Source: Bacteroidota bacterium (lineage in GTDB: Bacteria; Bacteroidota; Ignavibacteria; Tepidaquicellales; Tepidaquicellaceae). Taken from it: a DNA stretch of 64,000 nt. Under the pieces are notes generated by a model that was not told the origin of the DNA, ran no database searches, and saw only the letters and a list, made by a program, of their open reading frames with translations. Of the stretch, positions 36,210-44,315 are shown one piece after another. The DNA lies in contig JAFDZR010000005.1 in NCBI GenBank assembly GCA_018266875.1, positions 50,525 through 114,524 of the forward strand, in the 5' to 3' direction. The translations under genes and the position numbers were made by a program. Numbering within the stretch: position 1 is the stretch's first letter; each line of letters opens with the position of its first letter.

Positions 36210-38225
36210 ATGAAAAAAAATATATTTATTCTTGCGCTTTTAATAGGATTAATATCTGTAACTTCAAGAGCTCAGGATATTACATTAAGAGGAAGCGAAC
36301 TTTGCTCACAGAAAAAATCTTCTGCAAATTATGATTTATCGGAATTTGATTCGCACAATTCACCTAGGCATTCATATGATGTTTTAAATTATACAATAAA
36401 TATTGACATCAGAAACTGTTTCATCTCACCTTATCCAAAATCATATAGCGGATATGTAATTGTGAATTTTAAAATTGATTCGGTATTAAATTCAATAAAT
36501 CTGAATGCTGTTAATACCTCGATGACTGTAAATTCAGTCAGTCTTGCAGGCGTGTCATTCACTCATTCCAACAATGTTTTGAACATTGTTCTGGACAGGA
36601 CTTACAATCCCGGGGAAACAGCAGAAGTAAAAATAAATTACCAGCATCTGAATGTTGCTGACCAGGTGATATACACCGGCGCGGGAGGATTTTTTACCGA
36701 CTGCGAACCTGAAGGCGCAAGAAAATGGTTTCCGTGCTGGGACAAACCTTCGGATAAAGCAACTGTTGATATTACATTAAAAGTACCGGCAAATGTAAGG
36801 ATTGGATCGAACGGAAGACTTAACGACTCAACTATTACAGGAGATACAGCTTATTATCACTGGATAAGCAGAGATCCTGTCGCCACATATCTTGTTGTGC
36901 TTACGGGAAAAGTTAATTACAACATAAACATTGTTTACTGGCACAAACTATCAAATCCTGCTGACAGTATACCAATCAGATTTTATTACAATAACGGTGA
37001 AGATCCCTCTCCTGTGAGAAATATTATTGTCAGTATGATGACATATTATTCACAGAAATTCGGGGAGCATGGATTTGAAAAGAACGGATTTACCACGGCG
37101 CCGACATCCGGATTCAACTGGGGAGGAATGGAGAATCAGACTCTTACTACATTATGCGCCGGCTGCTGGAGTGAAAATCTGGTATCACATGAATTCGCTC
37201 ATCAGTGGTTCGGGGATATGATTACATGCGCAACCTGGGCAGACATCTGGATGAACGAAGGTTTTGCAACATACAGCGAAGCCCTTTGGTATGAAAAGAC
37301 CGGCGGATACAGCTCTTATAAAAGCAGTATAAACGGCGAAGCGAATTCATATCTTTCGGAAAATCCCGGCTGGCCAATGTATAACCCTGAATGGGCGATA
37401 ATTACACCGGGTACCAATACTCTTTTCAACTATGCAATTACTTACGCAAAAGGAGCATGTGTTCTGCATATGCTCAGATATGTAGTTGGGGATTCTTCTG
37501 CATTTTTTAATATCATCAGATCATATGCAACTGATACAGCAGAGTTCAAATACAAAAGCGTAGCAACGGATGACTTTGCAGCAAAGATCAGCCAGGCTTA
37601 CGGTCAGGACCTTACATGGTTTATTGACGAATGGGTAAAGCAGCCGAATCATCCTGTCTATCAGAATTTTTACCAGTTCACGGATCTCGGAAGCGGAAAC
37701 TGGAAAGCAGCGTTTCAGGCAAGGCAGACGCAGAGCAACACTCCGTTTCATAAAATGCCTATCGTGTTAAAAATATCATTTGCTTCAGGTCCGGATACAA
37801 CTTTCAGGGTAATGAATGATGTAAATAATCAGGTATTCGTATGGAACTTCAACAGACAGCCGACAGCGCTTGTATTCGATCCTGACAATGACATAGTTTT
37901 AAAAACCGGAACAACACAGCCCGGTCTTGTCGGTATCAGCGGAGCAGTTAATGAAATCCCCGGAGAATTCAGATTGTATCAGAATTATCCGAATCCCTTT
38001 AATCCGCAGACAACAATTAATTTTGATCTTCCGGTAAAAGGAAAAGTACTGATTAAAGTCATGGATATAAGCGGAAAGACAATTGAAACTCTTGTGAACT
38101 CTGACTTGAATGAAGGAAATCACAAGGTTATTTGGAACGGTGAAAATTATCCGAGCGGAGTGTATTTTTATTCAATTACAGCTAAGGGATTTGATGATAC
38201 AAGGAAAATGATGCTTATCAAATAA
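36210..38225 (+). CDS. Secreted M1-family aminopeptidase with T9SS domain
   Basis: 671 residues: signal peptide (1-21), the M1 N-terminal beta domain (about 52-235), the catalytic domain (about 240-480) and a T9SS type A sorting domain (about 588-671). The exopeptidase motif G-G-M-E-N is at 305-309 (the usual form is G-A-M-E-N), the zinc box H-E-F-A-H at 327-331 and the third zinc ligand E350 in W-M-N-E-G-F-A. It should cut N-terminal residues from peptides outside the cell. A membrane-bound M1 relative lies at 57457-59202. Confidence 0.92.
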   Translation: MKKNIFILALLIGLISVTSRAQDITLRGSELCSQKKSSANYDLSEFDSHNSPRHSYDVLNYTINIDIRNCFISPYPKSYSGYVIVNFKIDSVLNSINLNAVNTSMTVNSVSLAGVSFTHSNNVLNIVLDRTYNPGETAEVKINYQHLNVADQVIYTGAGGFFTDCEPEGARKWFPCWDKPSDKATVDITLKVPANVRIGSNGRLNDSTITGDTAYYHWISRDPVATYLVVLTGKVNYNINIVYWHKLSNPADSIPIRFYYNNGEDPSPVRNIIVSMMTYYSQKFGEHGFEKNGFTTAPTSGFNWGGMENQTLTTLCAGCWSENLVSHEFAHQWFGDMITCATWADIWMNEGFATYSEALWYEKTGGYSSYKSSINGEANSYLSENPGWPMYNPEWAIITPGTNTLFNYAITYAKGACVLHMLRYVVGDSSAFFNIIRSYATDTAEFKYKSVATDDFAAKISQAYGQDLTWFIDEWVKQPNHPVYQNFYQFTDLGSGNWKAAFQARQTQSNTPFHKMPIVLKISFASGPDTTFRVMNDVNNQVFVWNFNRQPTALVFDPDNDIVLKTGTTQPGLVGISGAVNEIPGEFRLYQNYPNPFNPQTTINFDLPVKGKVLIKVMDISGKTIETLVNSDLNEGNHKVIWNGENYPSGVYFYSITAKGFDDTRKMMLIK

Positions 38226-38393
38226 GAAGGCATATACATATTCTTTCAGACCGGTTATAAAAAAATTCTGAAAATTTGTGTATATTTTACTCACATTGGA
38301 GAATCCGATTTGAATATTCTTCAAAAACCGGCTTTTGAAATAATGGAACGTAAATTGCTCTGAATTAAAATATAATTAATAAAATTTATAATC

Positions 38394-39188
38394 ATGAAAA
38401 AGAAAATTGCAATTACAATTTTTACATTTGTATTAGTCATAATTACAAGTGTAGTGGTTTACACATATCCAAACGGAATTACAGGAAGGACAAAAAAAAC
38501 AAGCACATCAGGATGTTCCTGTCATACAATGAACACTGCTATCAGCGGAACATTTTCCGGACCTGACACTGTATTTACGGGACAGACAGCAACCTACAGT
38601 TTTACAATCACCCGAACCGGATCATCTGCCGGCGGAGGGGTTGACATTGCAACGCGTCTGGGAACGCTTAATCCCGGTCCCGGCTCCGCTTATTTGAGAT
38701 CACAGAACGGTGAACTTACACAACAGAATGCATTAAATCTGAGCGGCGGAAGTTTTACTGGTCAGTTCAGTTATACAGCTCCCGCTTCACCGGGGACAGA
38801 CACACTCTGGCTGAGTGAAGCAATCGGGTATTCAAACGGCTGGAACTGGGGAACGGAAAAGAGGATAATTGTAAGAACTCTGGTCGGAATAAACAATCTC
38901 AATTCTCCGGCATATTATAAACTTGATCAGAATTTTCCGAATCCATTCAATCCTTCAACAGTCATTAATTTTGAAATTCCTAAAAATGAGTTTGTAAGTC
39001 TTAAAGTATTTGATATTTCCGGGAGGGAAGTAACTACTCTTGTAAATGAATATCTGCAGCAGGGTCTACACAGTTTCGGATTTGACATAAACAGTACCAG
39101 GGGAAACTATATTACAAGCGGGATCTATTATTACACTTTAAAAGCTGGGAATTTTTCAGATACAAAGAAAATGATAGTTGTAAAATAG
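38394..39188 (+). CDS. Secreted choice-of-anchor V-like protein with T9SS domain
   Basis: 264 residues: signal peptide (about 1-24), a beta-sandwich domain (about 25-165) that opens with G-I-T-G-R-T and a C-S-C-H cysteine/histidine motif (41-44), and a T9SS type A sorting domain (about 174-264). The order matches the choice-of-anchor V domain family. C-S-C-H has one residue between the cysteines, so it is not a standard c-type haem site. The function is unknown. Confidence 0.65.
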   Translation: MKKKIAITIFTFVLVIITSVVVYTYPNGITGRTKKTSTSGCSCHTMNTAISGTFSGPDTVFTGQTATYSFTITRTGSSAGGGVDIATRLGTLNPGPGSAYLRSQNGELTQQNALNLSGGSFTGQFSYTAPASPGTDTLWLSEAIGYSNGWNWGTEKRIIVRTLVGINNLNSPAYYKLDQNFPNPFNPSTVINFEIPKNEFVSLKVFDISGREVTTLVNEYLQQGLHSFGFDINSTRGNYITSGIYYYTLKAGNFSDTKKMIVVK

Positions 39189-39220
39189 ATATTTAAGTAT
39201 CGAATTTGATTTAAAACAAA

Positions 39221-39258
39221 AATGCAGTGCTCTGATTTCAGGGTACTGCATTTTTTTT
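39221..39258 (+). terminator. Rho-independent terminator
   Basis: AATGCAGT (39221-39228) pairs with ACTGCATT (39244-39251), and the inner CTCTGATTTCAGGG can extend the helix. Eight or more U follow. It lies 33 nt after the stop codon at 39188. Confidence 0.85.
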
Positions 39259-39299
39259 ATCTCTTTTTAATTAAATGTTTACTTGTGTTCAAAAAAAAA

Positions 39300-39417
39300 C
39301 CGGCGTGAAATAATTTTCACGCCGGATTCTTTACTAACCGTTATACTAAGAAAGTATAACCCCAAGGATTTCGTTCTTCCTTAATTAAGGTTTATCAATT
39401 TTTAATAAACCTTTTTA
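39300..39417. ncRNA. Structured intergenic RNA candidate (orientation uncertain)
   Basis: Three strong stems stand in a row in a gap with no protein gene: CCGGCGTGAAA/TTTCACGCCGG (39300-39325, 11 bp), GTTATACT/AGTATAAC (39340-39360, 8 bp) and AAGGTTTAT/ATAAACCTT (39387-39413, 9 bp), with a palindrome CCTTAATTAAGG at 39379-39390. Read on the plus strand, the last stem is followed by a U-tract, so the element would be a short RNA ending at about 39417. Read on the minus strand, the 11-bp stem is followed by nine U, so it would end at about 39291. I cannot match it to a known RNA family. Confidence 0.5.
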
Positions 39418-39642
39418 AAAAAGGTGAAATAAAAACTGAAAAAATTTTATAAAAGAAAAAATAAAAGTTAAATCTTTACTTTTTAATTTATCAGAGCAAT
39501 ATACATACCATTAAATAAAACTGAGTTATCTTAATAAAAACAGATTAAGAAAAATTATACGCAGAAATAATTCCACAATAATTTAACTTTATGAGGAATT
39601 ATACCCTAAAAATTCAGTAACATTTTACATATTTTTGAAACA

Positions 39643-40983
39643 ATGGAAAAAGAATATAAAATACTGGTAGTTGACGACGAACCGAACTCAACAAAATTAA
39701 TGAGAAAGATCCTTTCGGCAGGCGGATACAAAGCTGAAGAGGAAAACAACAGCGTTAAGGCAAAGGAAAAAATTACAAAAGGGGATTACGACCTTGTGAT
39801 CTCTGATCTTCAGATGCCTGATGTATCAGGACTTGATCTGCTGAGATCAAAACCTGCGGAAACATATTTTATTATTGTGACGGGATTCGGTTCTGTTGAT
39901 TCCGCCGTAGAGTCCATGAAAAACGGCGCATATGATTATCTAAGCAAACCTTTCAACATAGACGAATTTACCATCAAAGTAAAAAAAGCGCTTGATAATA
40001 TTAAGCTGAATCAAAGACTGAGAGAGCTGAAGGATGAACTAGATACCAACTACAGCTTCGGGAATATAATCGGCCGAAGCAGAAAAATGTTGAATGTCTT
40101 TGAGATGATCAGGAATGTAGCCGGAACGGATGTGAATGTTTTAATCGAAGGGCAGAGCGGAACCGGTAAGGAACTGGTCTCAAAGGCAATACATAAAAAC
40201 AGCAAACGGAAGGATAACCCTTTTATTGCAATAAACTGCAGCGCAATACCGGAAAATCTGCTTGAGAGCGAACTCTTCGGACATACCAAAGGAGCTTTTA
40301 CCGGTGCAACGGATACGCAGAAAGGTGTATTTGAACAGGCAAACGGCGGGACTCTTCTGCTGGATGAGATAGCGGACATGCCCTTTCACCTGCAGTCGAA
40401 ACTGCTTCGTGTGATTGAGAACTGGGAAATCAAACCGCTCGGTAGCGATAAAGTAAAGAAAGTAGACGTAAGACTGATCTCAGCAACTAATCAGAATATT
40501 AAGGAGCTCATTCAGGAAAAAAAATTCAGGGATGATCTTTATTACAGGATCTCAACAGTTTCCATAATGATGCCTTCTCTGAATGAAAGGAAAGATGACA
40601 TTCCGCTTCTTGTCGATCACATACTGAAAAAATTATCGGCCAGATATGATAAAAATTATTCTATAGACGCGGACGGACTGAGTGAGCTGATCAACAGGGA
40701 CTGGAAGGGAAATGTAAGAGAACTTGAAAATATACTTGAAAGGACGGCATTAACTTCTCAGGGAAATATACTCAACAAAAAGGATTTCAGATTCAGCGAT
40801 TCTGTAAGCAAAGACATTAATGAAAGCATCACAAATATTTCAGGCGGATTAAAAGAACTTGAAAAGATCTATATAAATAAAGTTCTGGAAGAAAATAAAT
40901 GGAATAAACTCAAGGCCGCCCAGATCCTGGGAATAGACAGAAAAACGCTTTATAAAAAGATTAAGGAATACGATCTTGAGTAA
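39643..40983 (+). CDS. NtrC-family sigma-54-dependent response regulator
   Basis: 446 residues: receiver domain (about 5-118; acidic pair D11-D12, phospho-acceptor D55, lysine in S-K-P-F), AAA+ domain (about 142-365; Walker A G-Q-S-G-T-G-K-E at 170-177, the sigma-54 contact loop G-A-F-T-G-A at 217-222, Walker B L-L-L-D-E at 238-242) and a Fis-type helix-turn-helix at the C-terminus (A-A-Q-I-L-G-I-D-R-K-T-L-Y-K-K-I). It activates sigma-54 promoters when phosphorylated. A sigma-54-like promoter and an inverted repeat lie directly downstream, ahead of the cytochrome operon, which is its most likely target. Confidence 0.95.
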   Translation: MEKEYKILVVDDEPNSTKLMRKILSAGGYKAEEENNSVKAKEKITKGDYDLVISDLQMPDVSGLDLLRSKPAETYFIIVTGFGSVDSAVESMKNGAYDYLSKPFNIDEFTIKVKKALDNIKLNQRLRELKDELDTNYSFGNIIGRSRKMLNVFEMIRNVAGTDVNVLIEGQSGTGKELVSKAIHKNSKRKDNPFIAINCSAIPENLLESELFGHTKGAFTGATDTQKGVFEQANGGTLLLDEIADMPFHLQSKLLRVIENWEIKPLGSDKVKKVDVRLISATNQNIKELIQEKKFRDDLYYRISTVSIMMPSLNERKDDIPLLVDHILKKLSARYDKNYSIDADGLSELINRDWKGNVRELENILERTALTSQGNILNKKDFRFSDSVSKDINESITNISGGLKELEKIYINKVLEENKWNKLKAAQILGIDRKTLYKKIKEYDLE

Positions 40984-41030
40984 CGGTTTTCATTGTATAC
41001 AATAATGACCGGTTTTTTATTTTTTTTGTC
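40982..41030 (+). terminator. Likely terminator after the response regulator
   Basis: A hairpin region centred on the palindrome ATTGTATACAAT (40993-41004) with flanking CGGTTTTC/ATGACCGG partners is followed by TTTTTTATTTTTTTT. It overlaps the end of the response regulator gene. The stem has mismatches, so the call is moderate. Confidence 0.55.
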
Positions 41031-41032
41031 TG

Positions 41033-41085
41033 AATTCCCTCTAAATCCCTCAAAATTGATGAAAAATTCCACACATTAGGGAATT
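41033..41085. promoter_or_regulatory. Possible enhancer sites for the NtrC-family activator
   Basis: AATTCCCT (41033-41040) is matched by AGGGAATT (41078-41085). Related half-sites (AATCCCTC) occur at about 41045 and 41138. They lie about 100-150 bp upstream of the predicted sigma-54 start point, the usual place for activator binding. Confidence 0.45.
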
Positions 41086-41160
41086 AAAAATCACTCCGTA
41101 TTAATTAGCTGAAATATACCCGTATTTTAGTTCAAAAATCCCTCTTTTTTACATTATAAA

Positions 41161-41176
41161 TGGCACGTTTATTGAT
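41161..41176 (+). promoter_or_regulatory. Sigma-54 (-24/-12) promoter candidate for the cytochrome operon
   Basis: TGGCACG-TTTA-TTGAT matches the sigma-54 consensus TGGCACG-N4-TTGCA/T, except that the -12 GC is GA. The spacing is exact. Transcription would start near 41187. It follows an NtrC-family activator gene and precedes the multihaem cytochrome genes. The weak point is the changed -12 base. Confidence 0.65.
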
Positions 41177-41206
41177 GTTATTAAAGTGAATTCTTATTCG
41201 GAAGAA

Positions 41207-41566
41207 ATGCTTAAAAAAGTTCACATAATCTGTTTTGATAAACATATCTGCTCAATGATACACAAGACATTATCTTCAAAAGGGTATGATGTTTCAGTTT
41301 CAGACGGAATGTATCTTTCGGAGAAAATAATAAAAGAGCTCAGCGACAAAATTGAGTGTTTTATTATTGATTCGGGAATAGAAGAAGATCTTCTGATAAA
41401 ATTAAAAATGAGATTCAGGAATTCATCATATATTTGTCTGCCTTCACTCAATAAAGACTGCAGTAATAATAACGGAGGCACTAAAAACATATCCGAGCCT
41501 CTAAAACTGAGTGAATTGTTTCAGACGCTTGACAGTATATTCAAGATAAAAGATATTGAAAAATAA
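41207..41566 (+). CDS. Degenerate receiver-like protein at the head of the cytochrome operon
   Basis: 119 residues from the ATG at 41207. A GTG at 41186 would add seven residues, but the predicted sigma-54 start point (about 41187) excludes it, and M-L-K-K-V-H begins the fold at the normal place. The pattern of strands and helices is that of a response-regulator receiver. A candidate phospho-acceptor Asp is present in C-F-I-I-D-S-G, but the acidic pair is reduced (C-F-D-K) and the conserved K-P is E-P (I-S-E-P-L-K). Phosphorylation is therefore uncertain. It has no output domain. The next gene overlaps its stop by 11 nt, so it is translationally coupled to a 19-haem cytochrome. Confidence 0.6.
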   Translation: MLKKVHIICFDKHICSMIHKTLSSKGYDVSVSDGMYLSEKIIKELSDKIECFIIDSGIEEDLLIKLKMRFRNSSYICLPSLNKDCSNNNGGTKNISEPLKLSELFQTLDSIFKIKDIEK

Positions 41567-43448
41567 CATAAAAAATATTGCCGTTTTATTTATATCAGTT
41601 GGTTTAATTACAATTTTATCAGTTTCTGCTTTTGAATATTCAAAAAGTAAGGGAAAGGATATAGATCAGTGTCTTGCTTGCCACGAAGACAGGGATCTTT
41701 TCATGGAATCAGGAGACAAAAAAATCTCCGTATTTGTAAATCCTGATCTGTACAAAGAATCAGTTCACGGTAATGCAGAATGCACTGACTGTCATCTTAA
41801 ATATAATCCGGATGAGATCCCTCATTCAACTGACAGGAAACTTGCAAACTGCAGTACATGTCATGATGACCTTAAAGGAATTGAAAACAGTGTTCACGCT
41901 AAAACGGACTGCTATGACTGTCATAGCAAACATAACGTCAGACCTGCAAAAGAATTAGAAAAAGAGGGTTCGAAAAACTGTTTAAGCTGTCACAAAAAAG
42001 GAGATGTAGCAAAATTTTCTTCCAGCATACACGGAAAAAAGGGAGTTGAATGCAGTGACTGTCACCAGGGCGGACACAGTGTAAAGAAAATTTCACGAGG
42101 AGAAGTAACAAATCTCTGCGGTAAATGCCATTCTGAAAGTAAAATGAAATTCAGCAACAGCATTCATCAGACGCTTACAAAAAGCGGGAACATGAATACT
42201 CCGATCTGTACCGATTGTCACGGCGCACATAAAATAATAAACAATAAATTTTCCATAGAATCAGAGGGCTGTCTGAAATGCCATCTTAATGAAAAACTAT
42301 TTCCGGGAGACAGTAAGGGTTCAGCAAAATTTGTGGCTGAATATAAAACAAGCATTCATGCATCCATTAACGGAAGCGTGGAAGCTGCAGGCTGTGTTGA
42401 CTGTCACGGGAATCATATGATACAGGATCCGAATAATTCCAATTCCTCAACTTCAAAATACAGATTAACCGAGACATGCGCCAAATGTCATAAGGATGTA
42501 GCGGATAAATTCTTATCATCCGCTCACGGAAAAGCTTTAAGAGACAAGAATGTTGCTGCGCCTACCTGCGTAAGCTGTCATAATGAACATTCCATAAAAT
42601 CAGTCTCTTCCGAAGATAATCTGTCAAAACTCAATCAGGTTGAATTGTGTCTGAAATGTCACGAAGAAGGAAAATTACCTCATAAAAATTATAAAGGGGA
42701 AGAGGAATTAATAAGAAATTACAAACAAAGTTACCATTACAAAGCATTGCAGGAAGGAAAAGACAATGCTGCAACATGTTCAGACTGTCACGGAGCTCAT
42801 GACATGAATAAATTTGATAATCCGGATTCCAGGGTAAATAAAAATCATATTGCAAATACATGCGGTCAGGTAAACTGTCACGCAAAAGAGTTCAGGGATT
42901 TTGAAGGCAGTATTCATAATACATCTCTAAATTCAAAACCTGATTCGGATGCTCCGACCTGCACAGGCTGTCACGGAAATCACCAGATATTTCAGAAAGA
43001 TGCATCAAACAACAGACTTGCAAATTCGAAAGGGCTGGTACAGCTTTGTTCGGATTGTCATAATTCAGTTGAGCTGACTTCAAAATACAAGCTTCCCGTC
43101 GGCAGGACTGAATCCTATCTTGACAGTTATCACGGACTTGCAGTAAGAGGCGGATCAAAAGTCGCAGCTGACTGCGGCAGCTGTCACGGAAATCACAACA
43201 TCAGAGCTTCAAAAGATTCTTTATCAAGTATAAATAAAAACAATTTAGCAAAAACGTGCGGTAAATGTCACCCCGGTGCAGAACAGACCTTCTTTCTTAC
43301 TAAAATCCATATTGTAGATGAGCTGAAGGATTCACCGTTTGTGTTCTGGATTACTTTACTTTACATTTTGTTAATTGCCGGGACTATCGGTCTGATGATC
43401 TGGCATAATTATATGGATATCAAAAAAAAGATACAGGAACAGGAGTAA
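41556..43448 (+). CDS. 19-haem c-type cytochrome with C-terminal membrane anchor
   Basis: 630 residues. The N-terminus is a signal sequence (about 5-26). The body has 18 C-x-x-C-H motifs and one C-x4-C-H (C-G-Q-V-N-C-H), so up to 19 haems, with many nearby S-x-H-G histidines that could be distal ligands. A membrane helix lies at about 594-619. It should be a periplasmic electron carrier tethered to the inner membrane. The start is a TTG that overlaps the previous gene by 11 nt (NTGAAAAATAA). It is followed 14 nt later by a cytochrome b gene; the pair resembles the quinol-oxidising CbcA/CbcB-type modules of Geobacter. No C-x-x-C-K motif of nitrite or hydroxylamine enzymes is present. Confidence 0.9.
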   Translation: MKNNIKNIAVLFISVGLITILSVSAFEYSKSKGKDIDQCLACHEDRDLFMESGDKKISVFVNPDLYKESVHGNAECTDCHLKYNPDEIPHSTDRKLANCSTCHDDLKGIENSVHAKTDCYDCHSKHNVRPAKELEKEGSKNCLSCHKKGDVAKFSSSIHGKKGVECSDCHQGGHSVKKISRGEVTNLCGKCHSESKMKFSNSIHQTLTKSGNMNTPICTDCHGAHKIINNKFSIESEGCLKCHLNEKLFPGDSKGSAKFVAEYKTSIHASINGSVEAAGCVDCHGNHMIQDPNNSNSSTSKYRLTETCAKCHKDVADKFLSSAHGKALRDKNVAAPTCVSCHNEHSIKSVSSEDNLSKLNQVELCLKCHEEGKLPHKNYKGEEELIRNYKQSYHYKALQEGKDNAATCSDCHGAHDMNKFDNPDSRVNKNHIANTCGQVNCHAKEFRDFEGSIHNTSLNSKPDSDAPTCTGCHGNHQIFQKDASNNRLANSKGLVQLCSDCHNSVELTSKYKLPVGRTESYLDSYHGLAVRGGSKVAADCGSCHGNHNIRASKDSLSSINKNNLAKTCGKCHPGAEQTFFLTKIHIVDELKDSPFVFWITLLYILLIAGTIGLMIWHNYMDIKKKIQEQE

Positions 43449-43462
43449 AATAAAATACAACA

Positions 43463-44263
43463 ATGACATCGATAAGAAGCAGAAAATATTTAAGAATGAC
43501 TTTGAATGAAAGGATACAGCATTTTATTTTATTGCTTAGTTTTATTGTATTGGTCATAACAGGATTTGCATTGAAATTTCCGGAAGCGTTGTGGGTTAGC
43601 GGATTCAGAAGTTTATTCGGAGAGAATGCATTTGAAATGAGAGGTGATGTTCATCGTGTAGCATCAGTTTTTCTTATTGGAGTTTCTGTCTACCATCTGT
43701 TTTATATATCATTTACAAAAAGAGGTAAAGAATTTATAAGAGACATGTGGATAAGAAAAAGCGATTACACCTTATTAAAAGATACAATAAATTATTACAG
43801 GGGAAAAAAAGAAGAGAAACCAAAGCTGGGGAGATTCAGCTATATAGAAAAACTGGAATATTTTGCGGTATACTGGGGAAATTTCGTAATGCTTATTACG
43901 GGTGTTATTTTATGGTTTGAAAATATTTTTCTACCTTTGATCTCCAATGTGGGAATGGATATAGCATCGGCAATTCATTTCTACGAAGCAATACTTGCTT
44001 CACTTTCAATTTTGTTCTGGCATTTTTATTTTGTAATATACAATCCGGATGTTTACCCGATGAATAAAGCGTGGATAACAGGTTACATCACAAGACACCA
44101 GATGGAAACCGAACATCCGCTCTGGCTTGAGGAGATAGAGAAAGATGAAATGATTTCTGATACTGAAAACGGAAAAACTGATGATAATACTGAAAAAGCA
44201 GATACAGTAAAAAAAGATGAAGTAAAAAAAGATCTAAGTGAGGACAGAAATAAAAAGGTTTAA
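43463..44263 (+). CDS. Membrane cytochrome b (diheme, cytochrome b561/FdhG-like)
   Basis: 266 residues with four membrane helices (about 18-38, 62-84, 130-152 and 165-195). Candidate haem-b ligands are H20, H64, H78, H172 and H187. It ends in a charged Lys/Asp-rich tail. Such proteins take electrons from menaquinol (or deliver them to it) and pass them to a partner cytochrome c. The gene lies between the 19-haem and 18-haem cytochromes, so it is the probable membrane entry point of the system. Confidence 0.85.
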   Translation: MTSIRSRKYLRMTLNERIQHFILLLSFIVLVITGFALKFPEALWVSGFRSLFGENAFEMRGDVHRVASVFLIGVSVYHLFYISFTKRGKEFIRDMWIRKSDYTLLKDTINYYRGKKEEKPKLGRFSYIEKLEYFAVYWGNFVMLITGVILWFENIFLPLISNVGMDIASAIHFYEAILASLSILFWHFYFVIYNPDVYPMNKAWITGYITRHQMETEHPLWLEEIEKDEMISDTENGKTDDNTEKADTVKKDEVKKDLSEDRNKKV

Positions 44264-44315
44264 AAATAACAGATCAATATTGTTATATTGTTAAAAGTTA
44301 AAATAACATTAACCA

